Source: Roseateles_B sp041906185 (GTDB lineage: Bacteria; Pseudomonadota; Gammaproteobacteria; Burkholderiales; Burkholderiaceae_C). From it: DNA of 64,000 nt. The notes beneath the pieces were generated by a model that saw only the letters and a program-made list of their open reading frames with translations, did not search any database and was not told the origin of the DNA. Every line of letters begins with the position of its first letter. Positions within the stretch are counted from its first letter, which is position 1. Where the stretch lies: the NCBI GenBank assembly GCA_041906185.1, contig JAYRJQ010000004.1:124001-188000 (forward strand), read 5' to 3'. The position numbers and the translations under genes are program-made. This document shows, piece by piece, positions 43,807-52,087 of this stretch.

Positions 43807-44781
43807 ATGCTCAATGTCTTCACGCTGGACAACGGCCGCCTCAAGGGCGGGCTGTTCCAGGACGAAACCGAATCCGCCGCCGACCTCGCCATGGCCCGCC
43901 CTGTCTGGGTGGACCTCGAGAACCCGAGCTCCGAAGAGAAAGCCTGGATCCGCGAGCGCTTCGGCCTGATCATCCCCGAGGACATCGTCGACGACGACCT
44001 CGAGGAGTCCGCCCGCTTCTACGAGGAGGACAACGGCGAGCTGCACATCCGCTCGGACTTCCTGATCGAGGACGACGAATCCGCCCGCAATGTGCGCGTG
44101 GCCTTCATCCTTCATCAGAACGTGCTGTTCTCGGTCCACAACGAGGACCTGCCGGTCTTCCGTCTGCTGCGCCTGCGTGCACGCCGCATCCCCGCGCTGA
44201 TCGAGGATGCCAAGGACGTGCTGCTCAAGCTCTACGATGCCGACGCCGAGTACTCCGCCGACGTGCTGGAGAACATCTACGACAAGCTCGAGCGCATCAG
44301 CGCCCGGGTGCTGAAAAGCGATGTGAACGACGCCGAGGCCGGCGAAGTGCTGGCCGCCATCGCCCGCGAGGAAGACTTGAACGGGCGGATCCGGCGCAAC
44401 GTGATGGACACGCGCCGCGCGGTGAGCTTCATGATGCGCAGCCGCATGCTCAATGCCGAGCAGTTCGAGGAGTCGCGCCAGATCCTGCGGGACATCGACT
44501 CGCTCGACTCCCACACGGCCTTCCTGTTCGACAAGATCAACTTCCTGATGGACGCCACCGTCGGCTTCATCAACATCAACCAGAACAAGATCATCAAGAT
44601 CTTCTCCGTGGCGAGCGTCGCGCTGCTGCCGCCGACGCTGATCGCCAGCATCTACGGCATGAATTTCAAGCACATGCCGGAGCTGGACGCCGAGTGGGGC
44701 TACCCCTTTGCCATCGCGCTGATGGTGGCCTCGGTCGCCGCGCCCTTCATCTACTTCCGCCGCAAGGGCTGGCTGCGCTGA
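43807..44781 (+). CDS. corA: magnesium/cobalt transporter CorA
   Basis: A 324-residue Mg2+ channel. A large cytoplasmic N-domain (MLNVFTLDNGRLKGG ... DDDLEESARFYEED) and long stalk helix (about 200-255) lead to two C-terminal membrane segments, the first ending in the selectivity motif YGMNFKHMPEL, the second AIALMVASVAAPFIYF, followed by the positive tail RRKGWLR. All match CorA. Downstream lies a minus-strand small-RNA gene. Confidence 0.97.
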   Translation: MLNVFTLDNGRLKGGLFQDETESAADLAMARPVWVDLENPSSEEKAWIRERFGLIIPEDIVDDDLEESARFYEEDNGELHIRSDFLIEDDESARNVRVAFILHQNVLFSVHNEDLPVFRLLRLRARRIPALIEDAKDVLLKLYDADAEYSADVLENIYDKLERISARVLKSDVNDAEAGEVLAAIAREEDLNGRIRRNVMDTRRAVSFMMRSRMLNAEQFEESRQILRDIDSLDSHTAFLFDKINFLMDATVGFININQNKIIKIFSVASVALLPPTLIASIYGMNFKHMPELDAEWGYPFAIALMVASVAAPFIYFRRKGWLR

Positions 44782-44956
44782 GGGCAGACGGCGGGGCCTC
44801 GGGAGAGGCCTCGCCGCAAGAGTTCGTCATCCGTGATGTGAGAAGTCGCGCGATGCGAAACCTGCGCTCTGCAAGCGTTATTCGTGCGGTGATCGATCAC
44901 CTGTTCTTGCACTGCACCAGGCTGTAGCTTTGCGTCAGGCCGCCGACGCATGCCGC

Positions 44957-45115
44957 AAAGAAAAAGGGCTCCCGCAACAGCGGGAGCCCTGGACATAAAA
45001 GAAGCCGCAAGATGCCCCGGGACCAACGAGGGAGGGAGGGAGGAGGAGGAGAAGAGTCCCGGGATTTCAGCCCCAACACTGGGGAGATCTTGCGACCGAA
45101 AGCTTGTGGCTACTG
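44957..45115 (-). ncRNA. probable structured small RNA with C/U-rich anti-Shine-Dalgarno-like loop
   Basis: On the minus strand CGCAAGAT (45094-45087) pairs with ATCTTGCG (45013-45006) to close a domain. Inside are a small hairpin CCCC/GGGG (45084-45071) and an eight-pair stem GTCCCGGG/CCCGGGAC (45063-45056 with 45023-45016) whose 32-base loop is almost pure pyrimidine with several CCTCC units, like the anti-Shine-Dalgarno of 16S rRNA. A strong terminator follows at 44990-44965. A TACAGT box near 45115 could be the -10. No reading frame here looks coding. The 803-base gap 44782-45584 holds this element, the ferritin-like gene's promoter, and nothing else I can support. Confidence 0.6.
44965..44990 (-). 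terminator. strong Rho-independent terminator of the small RNA
   Basis: AGGGCTCCCGC (44965-44975) pairs with GCGGGAGCCCT (44980-44990), eleven pairs around a four-base loop, and AAAGAAAAA at 44957-44965 supplies the U-run on the minus strand. No protein gene on that strand ends here, so it must belong to a non-coding transcript, or serve against readthrough from the right. Confidence 0.85.
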
Positions 45116-45552
45116 TACTCGTTTGACTTGTTGATGGGGATGCACGCCAGCCGTACTTTTCAAACCTTTGCGTAAATCTGTAAATGATTTGGCGCCATGC
45201 CTTGGATTGTTGGCTCTCGGCGGCGGAAGTTTTGCTACTTCTGTCCCCCATGCTGGGTACATCGACCAATTCCTGACTGGGAGTTTGGGACTTGGGGCTT
45301 ACACCAAGCTTCAAGTCAGACAATTTCACGTAACCGCGAGTGGCCGGGCTGTCCCGTGTTTGGGTTTCATGCGGGAACGGCAAATGCACCCGAGGCCTGT
45401 CACACGCTTGCAAGCGAAGGCTGTTGAACTGCGGCCGGTGCCGACAGCGTTCCCGCGAAACCGGGCCCGTCGCATCCGGCTTTCGCCCGGCGGTTCGGGG
45501 TGACGTTCCCCTTGCTCACGGGATGCGAAGGGTGGCCGTGCGGCACCCCGTT

Positions 45553-45558
45553 TAGAAT
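45553..45558 (+). promoter_or_regulatory. -10 box of the ferritin-like gene
   Basis: TAGAAT lies 26 bases before ATG 45585, with the ribosome-binding site AGGACGG between them (45574-45580). No clear -35 box is seen. Confidence 0.45.
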
Positions 45559-45584
45559 GCCGCCCCTAAACCATAGGACGGACC

Positions 45585-46454
45585 ATGCTCTACCCCGAAC
45601 TCTTCAAGCAACTGGAAGCCGTGCGCTGGAACATGGACACCGACATCCCCTGGGACAAGTTCGATGCCAGCCTGCTGACCGAGGATCAGGCCCAGACGAT
45701 CAAGATGAACGCCATCACCGAGTGGGCGGCGCTGCCGGCCACCGAGATGTTCCTGCGCGACAACCGCGACGACAGCGACTTCTCCGCCTTCATGAGCGTC
45801 TGGTTCTTCGAGGAGCAGAAGCACTCGCTGGTGCTGATGGAGTACCTGCGCCGCTTCCGCCCGGACCTGGTGCCGACCGAGCAGGAGCTGCACGAGATCC
45901 GTTTCGATTTCGACCCGGCCCCGGCTCTCGAGACGCTCATGCTGCACTTCTGCGGCGAGATCCGCCTGAACCACTGGTACCGCCGTGCCGCTGAATGGCA
46001 TACGGAACCCGTCATCAAGGCCATCTACGAGACCCTGGCTCGTGACGAGGCCCGCCATGGCGGCGCCTACCTGCGCTACATGAAGCGCGCCATGCAGAAG
46101 TTCGGTGACGAGGCCCGCGCGGCCTTCGCCAAGGTCGGCGTGCTGATGGCCAGCGCCCGCCGCACCGCCCAGGCGCTGCACCCGACCAACCTGCACGTCA
46201 ACGCCAAGCTCTTCCCGCGCGACACCATCCAGAGCCGCCTGCCGGATCCGGAGTGGCTGGAGAAGTGGCTGGACAAGCAGATCCAGTTCGACGCCGTCTG
46301 GGAGAACAAGGTGGTCGACCGCATCCTGCACAACATGAGCCTGCTGATGGAGCGCAGCTTCGCGAGCGTTCAGGAGCTGAACCGTTTCCGCAAGGAAGTC
46401 AGCGCCAAGGTGGCAGTGGCCACCGGCGGTGCAGAGCCCAGCCCCGCCGCCTGA
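45585..46454 (+). CDS. ferritin-like diiron protein (acyl-ACP-desaturase-related)
   Basis: A 289-residue helical protein with two E-x-x-H iron motifs, E77-Q-K-H80 (FFEEQKHS) and E155-A-R-H158 (DEARHGG), plus Glu46 and Glu125 as further likely ligands; the spacing is that of ferritin-like diiron oxidases such as acyl-ACP desaturases. It lacks a signal peptide, so it is cytoplasmic. Homologues are, to my knowledge, widespread in Burkholderiales without assigned function. It stands alone between the small RNA and a convergent ABC transporter, with its own promoter and terminator. A substrate cannot be named. Confidence 0.85.
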   Translation: MLYPELFKQLEAVRWNMDTDIPWDKFDASLLTEDQAQTIKMNAITEWAALPATEMFLRDNRDDSDFSAFMSVWFFEEQKHSLVLMEYLRRFRPDLVPTEQELHEIRFDFDPAPALETLMLHFCGEIRLNHWYRRAAEWHTEPVIKAIYETLARDEARHGGAYLRYMKRAMQKFGDEARAAFAKVGVLMASARRTAQALHPTNLHVNAKLFPRDTIQSRLPDPEWLEKWLDKQIQFDAVWENKVVDRILHNMSLLMERSFASVQELNRFRKEVSAKVAVATGGAEPSPAA

Positions 46455-46476
46455 TCGCTGCAGGCGCTCAAAAGAG

Positions 46477-46504
46477 AAAGCCCGCCAGATGGCGGGCTTT
46501 TTCA
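46477..46504. terminator. bidirectional terminator
   Basis: AAAGCCCGCC (46477-46486) pairs with GGCGGGCTTT (46491-46500), with a T-run to the right and an A-rich stretch (AAAAGAGAAA) to the left. It serves the ferritin-like gene on the plus strand and the ABC permease gene, whose stop is at 46524, on the minus strand. Confidence 0.88.
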
Positions 46505-46523
46505 TGGCGGGGCAGGGTGTGAA

Positions 46524-47423
46524 TCAGGCCGGCTGGCTGCGCTTGAGCACCAGCAGGTAGAAGCACAGGGCAGCCAGGACCAGCCCCCCGACAAAGTGCG
46601 GCGAGGCCAGCTGGGCGAAGGCGGCGCCCAGGTCATGCAGCATCAGCTGCAGCAGGCTGACGAAGCTCTCGTTCTCGAGCTGCTGGGCGACACCGCGGCC
46701 TTCCAGCGTCATGCTGGCGTTGAAGAGGGCCTTGCCGGCGCCTTCGAACTGCGTCTTCAGCAGCTGGGTGACCAGACGGTTGTTGTACAGCCGGTCCAGC
46801 ACGTTCGCCAGGATCACGGTGCCACCGATCACCACCGGCACTCCCCAGCGCTTGAGCCAGGCGGCGGCGGCCATCAGCGTCATGAACAGGGGCGCCAGCC
46901 ACAGCGTCATCAGCACCAGGCCGATGCTCAGGCGCATCCAGCCCACCAGGGCGATGCCCAGCAGACTGCCCCAAGGCACCTGACCCAGGCCCGCGAAGCC
47001 GTGAATCTTGAGCATGGCTGCTGCCGCCATCACCGGGCCGCAGACCAGGCCCACGGCCATCGCCGCCAGGGGCACGAGGAGGGCGTGGGTCAGCACGGTG
47101 GCGCCGATGCTCTCGACATGCGTGGCCGGCAGCGACAGCCAGAATTCCACCGAGCGGTCCTGCTGGTCACGGCGGGACAGCCCGGGCAGCTGGAACATGG
47201 ACACGATCCAGCTCAGGGCGAAGACACCCGCCACGCTGCCCAGCATTGCGACGGCGGCCACGGCCACCGGCGGGGGCGCCACGTTGTCGCCGTCGACGAC
47301 GGGTCCTTGCAGGGGCATCAGCACCAGTGCGAGTGCCAGGGGCGCCAGCATCACCAGCAGCCAGCCCAGGCGGTGCTGCATCCATTCGCGCAGCAGGAGG
47401 GTCTTGAATCGTTGTGCATTCAT
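46524..47423 (-). CDS. ABC transporter permease
   Basis: A 299-residue inner-membrane protein with about six membrane segments (for example LVMLAPLALALVLMPLQG near 23-40, AMLGSVAGVFALSWIVSMF, a pair around 110-135, LLGIALVGWMRLSIGLVLM and a last one near 275-293). The RRDQQDRSVEFWLSLP stretch after the second segment is characteristic of ABC-2-type permeases paired with YtrB-like ATPases. With the ATPase encoded 13 bases upstream it forms an exporter or a cell-envelope remodelling system. Substrate unknown. Confidence 0.85.
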   Translation of the reverse strand: MNAQRFKTLLLREWMQHRLGWLLVMLAPLALALVLMPLQGPVVDGDNVAPPPVAVAAVAMLGSVAGVFALSWIVSMFQLPGLSRRDQQDRSVEFWLSLPATHVESIGATVLTHALLVPLAAMAVGLVCGPVMAAAAMLKIHGFAGLGQVPWGSLLGIALVGWMRLSIGLVLMTLWLAPLFMTLMAAAAWLKRWGVPVVIGGTVILANVLDRLYNNRLVTQLLKTQFEGAGKALFNASMTLEGRGVAQQLENESFVSLLQLMLHDLGAAFAQLASPHFVGGLVLAALCFYLLVLKRSQPA

Positions 47424-47435
47424 GGTCTATCTCCT

Positions 47436-48329
47436 TCAGGCTTCGCGGGGCTGCAGTTCGGGCTTGCGGGTCAGGGCGACGAAAAGGTCGACCAGGCTGG
47501 GGCGGAAGCGCTGGCCCAGGGCCTGCACGTCGGCCGGCGGTTCGCCGTCGAACAGCGCGGCCGAGCGGCCCTGCTGGCGGTAGCGCAGCAGCGGATGCGC
47601 ACGGGCCACCGTGTCCGCCGCTGCGGGGTCGTGGGCCAGGGCAACGAAGCGCGAGTCCATCTCCTCGAGGCTGATGTTGAGCACCAGCTTGCCCTCGTCC
47701 AGCATCATCACGTCGGACAGCAGGCTTTCGATCTCTTCCACCTGATGGGTGGAGATCACCACCGTGCGCTCGCCGTCGCACCACTCATCGATGAGCATCT
47801 CGTAGAAGCTCTTGCGGGAGATGACGTCCAGGCCGAGCGTGGGCTCGTCGAGGATCATCAGGCGCGTGTCGATCGCCGCGATCAGGGCCAGGTGCAGCTG
47901 CGTCACCATGCCCTTGGAGAGGGACTTCACCTTGTCATTGAGGCCCACGCTGGTGCGCTTGAGCAGGGCGCGGGCGCGCTCTGCCGAGAACTGCGGCTGC
48001 AGCCCGCTCATGAGCGTGATGAGTTCGTGCACGCGGGCCCAGCGCGGCAGCACGGCCACGTCCGGGATGTAGGACAGCCCCTTCAGCAGCTCCGTGCGCT
48101 GCTGGCGGGGATCCACGCCGAGCACCCGCAGCTCGCCTTCGCCGGCCTGCAGGCCGACCATCGCCTTCATCAGCGAGGTCTTGCCGGCACCGTTGTGACC
48201 CAGCAGACCGACCACGCGGCCCTTGGGAATCTGGAAGGTGAGGTGATCGCAGGCCACCTTGCGGCCATAGCGCAACGTGAAGTCTTTCGCGCTGACCAGC
48301 GCGTCGGGTGTGGTGATCGTCGTGCTCAT
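47436..48329 (-). CDS. ABC transporter ATP-binding protein (YtrB-like)
   Basis: A 297-residue ATPase. Walker A LLGHNGAGKTSLMKAM; Walker B LMILDEPTLGLD; H-loop VVISTHQVEEIE. The usual signature LSGGQ is replaced by SLSKGMVTQLHLALI, a variant typical of YtrB/EcsA-like ATPases and still expected to be functional. The C-terminal 70 residues form an extra domain ending VALTRKPELQ. ATG 48329 overlaps the stop of the GntR gene (ATGA), so the regulator and the ATPase are coupled. Confidence 0.92.
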   Translation of the reverse strand: MSTTITTPDALVSAKDFTLRYGRKVACDHLTFQIPKGRVVGLLGHNGAGKTSLMKAMVGLQAGEGELRVLGVDPRQQRTELLKGLSYIPDVAVLPRWARVHELITLMSGLQPQFSAERARALLKRTSVGLNDKVKSLSKGMVTQLHLALIAAIDTRLMILDEPTLGLDVISRKSFYEMLIDEWCDGERTVVISTHQVEEIESLLSDVMMLDEGKLVLNISLEEMDSRFVALAHDPAAADTVARAHPLLRYRQQGRSAALFDGEPPADVQALGQRFRPSLVDLFVALTRKPELQPREA

Positions 48330-48679
48330 TGCAGGTCCTCCCATTGCAGGTCTTGGGCGCTGATACCCAGTTGTTTGAGTTTTTCTCGCAGCTGCGGCCA
48401 TTCCTTGCTCAGGAACTGCTCGCGCTCGCTTTGCAGCAGCCGCTGGCGGGCCCCGGGACGCACATACATGCCCAGGCCGCGGCGGCTTTCCACCAGCCCG
48501 TTGTCGGCCAGCGACTGCAGCGCGCGGCTGACGGTCAGCGGGTTGATGAGGTACTGGTTCGCCAGCAGACGAACCGAAGGCAGGGCTTCGCCTTCCTGCG
48601 GGTTGCCATCCAGCAGCTGACTGGCCAGGCGGTCGGCCAGTTGCTGGTAGATCGGCGCATTGTCATTCCAGCTGTGCAT
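48326..48679 (-). CDS. GntR-family regulator (YtrA subfamily)
   Basis: A 117-residue short GntR protein: winged HTH (PIYQQLADRLASQLLDG, ALPSVRLLANQYLINPLTVSRALQSLADNGLVESRRGLGMYV) and only a short two-helix C-terminal dimerisation tail, which places it in the YtrA subfamily. Such regulators sit at the head of ABC transporter operons and repress them until cell-envelope stress or another signal is met. Here it is the first gene of a three-gene unit with the ATPase and permease, so autorepression of the operon is the likely mode. Confidence 0.92.
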   Translation of the reverse strand: MHSWNDNAPIYQQLADRLASQLLDGNPQEGEALPSVRLLANQYLINPLTVSRALQSLADNGLVESRRGLGMYVRPGARQRLLQSEREQFLSKEWPQLREKLKQLGISAQDLQWEDLQ

Positions 48680-48976
48680 GTCGCTTCAGGCCAGGAGCCT
48701 GCGGTGTGTTGCTGATGTAGCACACCATAACAACGACCCGGGGGGAGACCTAGCGGCGGGCGACAGACTGCACCGGGGCGAGGATGAACTGCATGGGGTG
48801 TCTGTTGGCTGGCGCTCCTGCCCCCCGTCGGTTCGTGCTGTAGTTTGAACTCAGGTTGCCTGAATTCCCCCGCCTTTCATCGACCCCCTGTTTCTCGCGG
48901 TGAGGACGCTGAGTTGCTGGCGCGGTTTCTGCTTCAATGGCGCCTGTTCGTGCACGAGGGGGCAGATTGATGCAGC

Positions 48977-49093
48977 ATGCAGCCCTCGAAACGGTTGTTC
49001 AGTCGGCCCGCCAATTCGCTGGACGAAGTTCAATTGCACGGCATGCGCCTGCTTTCCTCAGAAGTTATGCCGTCCCTGGATACAGACAAATGA
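48977..49093 (+). CDS. possible 38-residue upstream peptide coupled to the LprI-like gene
   Basis: ATG 48977 opens a 38-codon frame with ordinary codon use (MQPSKRLFSRPANSL ... SLDTDK) whose TGA overlaps the ATGATG start of the next gene. It could be a leader peptide that couples translation, or the tail of a decayed gene; another frame just before it (AELLARFLLQWRLFVHEGAD, ending about 48970) also looks like a protein C-terminus. The ribosome-binding site GAGGGGG is 13 bases away, which is long. The 410-base gap 48680-49089 holds nothing else I can support. Confidence 0.25.
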   Translation: MQPSKRLFSRPANSLDEVQLHGMRLLSSEVMPSLDTDK

Positions 49094-50151
49094 TGAAACT
49101 TCGCTGGCGTCGCGTCGCCATGCTGCTGGCCGTCTGCACATCGTCACCGGCCCTTGCGGCGGGCTTTGATTGCACCAAGGCCACGATGCCCATCGAGAAG
49201 GCGATCTGCGAGCATCCGGACCTGTCGCTGGCTGATTTCGTGCTCAATGAGCGGTATCAGTTTCTCATCGCCAGGTGCGCGGCAAAGACCGCGGAGCAGA
49301 AGGAGTGGGTGACCTATGTCCGCAGGAGGTTTGCGGGCTTCGATCAGGTCGAGGAGGCGGTTGAGGACCTGAAGCTGCGGTATCAGCAGCGCAATGAGGA
49401 ACTACTTCAGGCGCTGGACGCATGCAGCCTCCGACATCCACCGGCGCCATTGCGCGTCACCCGCGTGAGCCATGACCGATCGTCGATCAAGCTGCCCTGG
49501 GTCGACGCCGCGTCGCCAGAGGCGTCGCGACGCGTCAACGATGCGGTGTTCAATCGAATGTTTGGCAGCCCCGCACCCGCGCGCCTCAGTGATGCCATCG
49601 CGGCGCTCCCGGAAAAGGATGAACCGGGTGCTTCCATCAGCGATGTGATGTTCAGCATCCGGCGCAACGATGGTCGACTGCTGGTGATGGAGTTCAAGGG
49701 GCAAGGGTGCAGCGCCTACTGTGAATCATTTACTGAGCAGATGATGTTTGATTCGCGCACGGGCAAGACGCTCGCCAACAAGGAACTCTTCACGGCGGCG
49801 GGCCGTAAGGCGCTGCTGCTCCACTACAGCAGCGCCCGCGCCATGCGAAGCCGTGGCGTGATCGCAAAGGCAGGGCGTGACGGCATCAGCGAGCCCGCCG
49901 AGCTGGCGCACTACCAGCACTGCCTCAAGGACTGGACAAGCGGCCACTGGACGAGCGAAGTCGACGTGCTTCCCGCCGTCAATCTCGATGCGAAAGGCCA
50001 GTGGTACTTGCCCGGTGGCACGTGCGGCTCTCACGGCACACGGAACTGGAACTTGCTGGATGGCCTTGACGTTCCGTTGTCTCGATCGCAGCTCGCTGCG
50101 CACGCGAGCCCCTACGGAAAGACCATCTTGCTGGGAGAGGAAGGGCCATGA
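49090..50151 (+). CDS. exported protein with LprI-like N-terminal domain
   Basis: About 353 residues. A signal peptide (MMKLRWRRVAMLLAVCTSSPALAA) precedes a Cys-containing LprI/DUF1311-type domain: FDCTKATMPIEKAICEHPDLSLADFVLNERYQ, the form found in a lysozyme-inhibitor family. The rest (about residues 120-353) is unfamiliar: it has PWVDAASPEASRRVNDAVF, VMEFKGQGCSAYCESF and a C-terminal LPGGTCGSHGTRNW. Likely periplasmic with several disulfides. ATG 49090 or 49093 fits the signal peptide; frames upstream give an implausible head. GC content is lower than in the core genes. It overlaps the next gene by four bases. Confidence 0.7.
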   Translation: MMKLRWRRVAMLLAVCTSSPALAAGFDCTKATMPIEKAICEHPDLSLADFVLNERYQFLIARCAAKTAEQKEWVTYVRRRFAGFDQVEEAVEDLKLRYQQRNEELLQALDACSLRHPPAPLRVTRVSHDRSSIKLPWVDAASPEASRRVNDAVFNRMFGSPAPARLSDAIAALPEKDEPGASISDVMFSIRRNDGRLLVMEFKGQGCSAYCESFTEQMMFDSRTGKTLANKELFTAAGRKALLLHYSSARAMRSRGVIAKAGRDGISEPAELAHYQHCLKDWTSGHWTSEVDVLPAVNLDAKGQWYLPGGTCGSHGTRNWNLLDGLDVPLSRSQLAAHASPYGKTILLGEEGP

Positions 50152-51755
50152 ACATGCATCAGAAGGCGAAGGCGAGGCGAGCCGTGACGCTGCTTGCCGT
50201 GATGTCCGTCCTCGAGATGTGCCTGCCGTCGGCGTACGCCCGACCAGAGCCGCTCTGGCGGTGGGTCCAAGCCTCACCCCTCTTGCTCCGACAGTCACCC
50301 AAGCCGGACGGACTCGTGACGGGGCGGCTGCAGCAAGGCACGCGTGTGACGTTGACGAGCGAGGACCCGTCCAGCGGCTACTGCGACGTCTCGACGGACT
50401 CTCACTGGGGGGGATTCGTCGCATGCCGCCATCTCAGTGCCACGCCCGTCGCCCCGAAGCGTGCCGGCGAGGAGGGGGTGCCTCCGGATCGCCGATGGGC
50501 GGCCGGATCAGGCCTCATGCTGCGGGCGCAAGCGCAGCGGGATGCTCCGGTGCTTGGGCGACTGGCCCTGAACACCGAGCTGACGTTGGGCAGCGATCAG
50601 TCGGCGGCGGCGAACGGCTACTGTGCCGTCGAAACGGTCCCTGTCGCCGGCACTGCGGCCCTGAAGGGTTTCACGGCCTGCCAATACCTGGCTTCGTCAC
50701 CTGTCGCGCCCGAGCGGATGAGCGTTGCGGAGGTGTGGGATGGCGAGAAGACCGTCCCCAATCCAGACTTCAATCCCCGCCGGCTCTTCGCGCTCAAACC
50801 CTCCTGGAACAGCATGGCGCGCTACATCACACAGCAAAGCGCGCCCTGCGAGGACGAGGGCAGATGCCCGCCGCGCGACGCGGACTTTGCTGAGGCGCTG
50901 GCGGACATGCGTCGGCAGTTGCACGGGCAATTCGTCGCAGAGATGCAGGTGCCGGCTCCGCTGGCGCGCTGGCCGCAGATCGCTGCTGGCACGCCAGCCA
51001 CAGACCAGCCGAACTTCCCCCTGAATGCTTGGAATCAGGAGGGCACGAACGGAAGCCAGGCGCTGGGACGCGCGCTTGCCGTCCCCGCGGCGCGGCCCTC
51101 CTGGTTCCGTGACGAGGAAGAGCTGGCGCCGCCGAGCACATCGCTGTCGGAGCTGGCTCATCGCTTTCATGCAAAGAAGCAATTGTTTGTGGGGGCGTTG
51201 CTGCCAGGTCATTCGCCGGAAGATAACAGCCAAGTTGCACGTCTGACCCGCCCCTTGCATCGCATCGAACTCCTGGCCGACGGCAGGGTGACCAGCAAGC
51301 TGGTGACCCCCGAGGTGGTGAACGTTGAATGGGACCCGGACCGCGACTACAGATGCGAAGGTTGGGCAGGGCCAGGGTTCGCGGCCGGCGACATCGACGC
51401 GGCGACGCGAAAACGCAACCAGTTCGGGGAAGTGCCGCCGCCTGCCGGCCCGCCGCGGCTTTTCTGGTTCTACAGCAACCGTGCCCTGCCTGCGGGCAAG
51501 GCTCAGGCGCAGCGGGAGGTCGTGAGGCTGGATCGGCGTACGACGGGCTTCGTGTCGATGGAGCTGCGCCGCATTGATCTGGAGGGCGATGGCGTTCCTG
51601 ACCTGCTGTGGGTCGAGGCAACGGGTCGTGGGCCTGGGCACCTGCAAGGCCCGCCGGCGCACGATGACCCTTGGTACCGGCTGCTGCTCGTCAACATCGG
51701 GGGCGAGTGGCGTGTGCTGGGGGAGGATCAGATCACCTATGGCTGCGGATGCTGA
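50148..51755 (+). CDS. exported protein with two SH3-like domains
   Basis: A 535-residue protein of unknown function. The signal peptide (VTLLAVMSVLEMCLPSAYA) is followed by two bacterial SH3-like units, about residues 37-98 (PLLLRQSPKPDGLVTGRLQQ ... GYCDV ... GGFVACRHL) and 118-185 (GLMLRAQAQRDAPVLGRLAL ... GYCAV ... GFTACQYL), each with a paired GYC/AC cysteine set. The C-terminal part carries RRIDLEGDGVPDLLWVE, similar to an FG-GAP/calcium loop, and ends in CGC. SH3-like domains often bind peptidoglycan. It is coupled to the LprI-like gene by ATGA overlap, so the two exported proteins probably act together at the envelope. Confidence 0.7.
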   Translation: MNMHQKAKARRAVTLLAVMSVLEMCLPSAYARPEPLWRWVQASPLLLRQSPKPDGLVTGRLQQGTRVTLTSEDPSSGYCDVSTDSHWGGFVACRHLSATPVAPKRAGEEGVPPDRRWAAGSGLMLRAQAQRDAPVLGRLALNTELTLGSDQSAAANGYCAVETVPVAGTAALKGFTACQYLASSPVAPERMSVAEVWDGEKTVPNPDFNPRRLFALKPSWNSMARYITQQSAPCEDEGRCPPRDADFAEALADMRRQLHGQFVAEMQVPAPLARWPQIAAGTPATDQPNFPLNAWNQEGTNGSQALGRALAVPAARPSWFRDEEELAPPSTSLSELAHRFHAKKQLFVGALLPGHSPEDNSQVARLTRPLHRIELLADGRVTSKLVTPEVVNVEWDPDRDYRCEGWAGPGFAAGDIDAATRKRNQFGEVPPPAGPPRLFWFYSNRALPAGKAQAQREVVRLDRRTTGFVSMELRRIDLEGDGVPDLLWVEATGRGPGHLQGPPAHDDPWYRLLLVNIGGEWRVLGEDQITYGCGC

Positions 51756-52087
51756 GAGGGGCCACCGCATCGCTCGGAGGCCGGTAGGGGGCGCCAGATC
51801 GCGCGCTGAGCCCCTGCAGCTGTACCCAGCGGCTTGCAATGCCGACCCTCAGGTTCAGGCGACCGCGCGACCGAACGCCGCGAATTCAATCTTCAGTGAA
51901 ACACCGATTCAGCCTGCGATGAACCACGGCGTGCCAAACCCTTGATCGGCCGGCTCCACGGGTTCAGCATCCAGCCCGAACCGACACCCTGCTCGCCCAC
52001 GAGTTAGGGGGCCGTTCTTGCGCCTTCGCCGCCGCAGTTCCTGCTTCAATGCAGGGGCGATCACAGCATTTGGCAAGGGAGGACGAC
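51756..52087 (+). other. intergenic region before the three-domain enzyme gene
   Basis: 332 bases without a supported gene. It includes AAACCC/GGGTT inverted repeat arms near 51938-51964 and a GTTAGGG near 52004, but no convincing promoter hexamers. The final GGGAGG at 52077-52082 is the ribosome-binding site of the next gene. The word CTGCTTCAATG near 52045 also occurs near 48929, at the other end of the exported-protein pair. Confidence 0.4.

Noticed and set aside
45016..45063. Plus-strand GGAGG-repeat RNA acting as a CsrA/RsmA sponge
   Set aside because: The GGA-rich loop would suit this, but the only strong terminator and the candidate -10 box are oriented for the minus strand.
45168..45503. 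Plus-strand frames of 70-111 codons upstream of the ferritin-like gene
   Set aside because: Several frames overlap in the same stretch, none has a domain, a signal peptide with good start site, or third-position GC bias.
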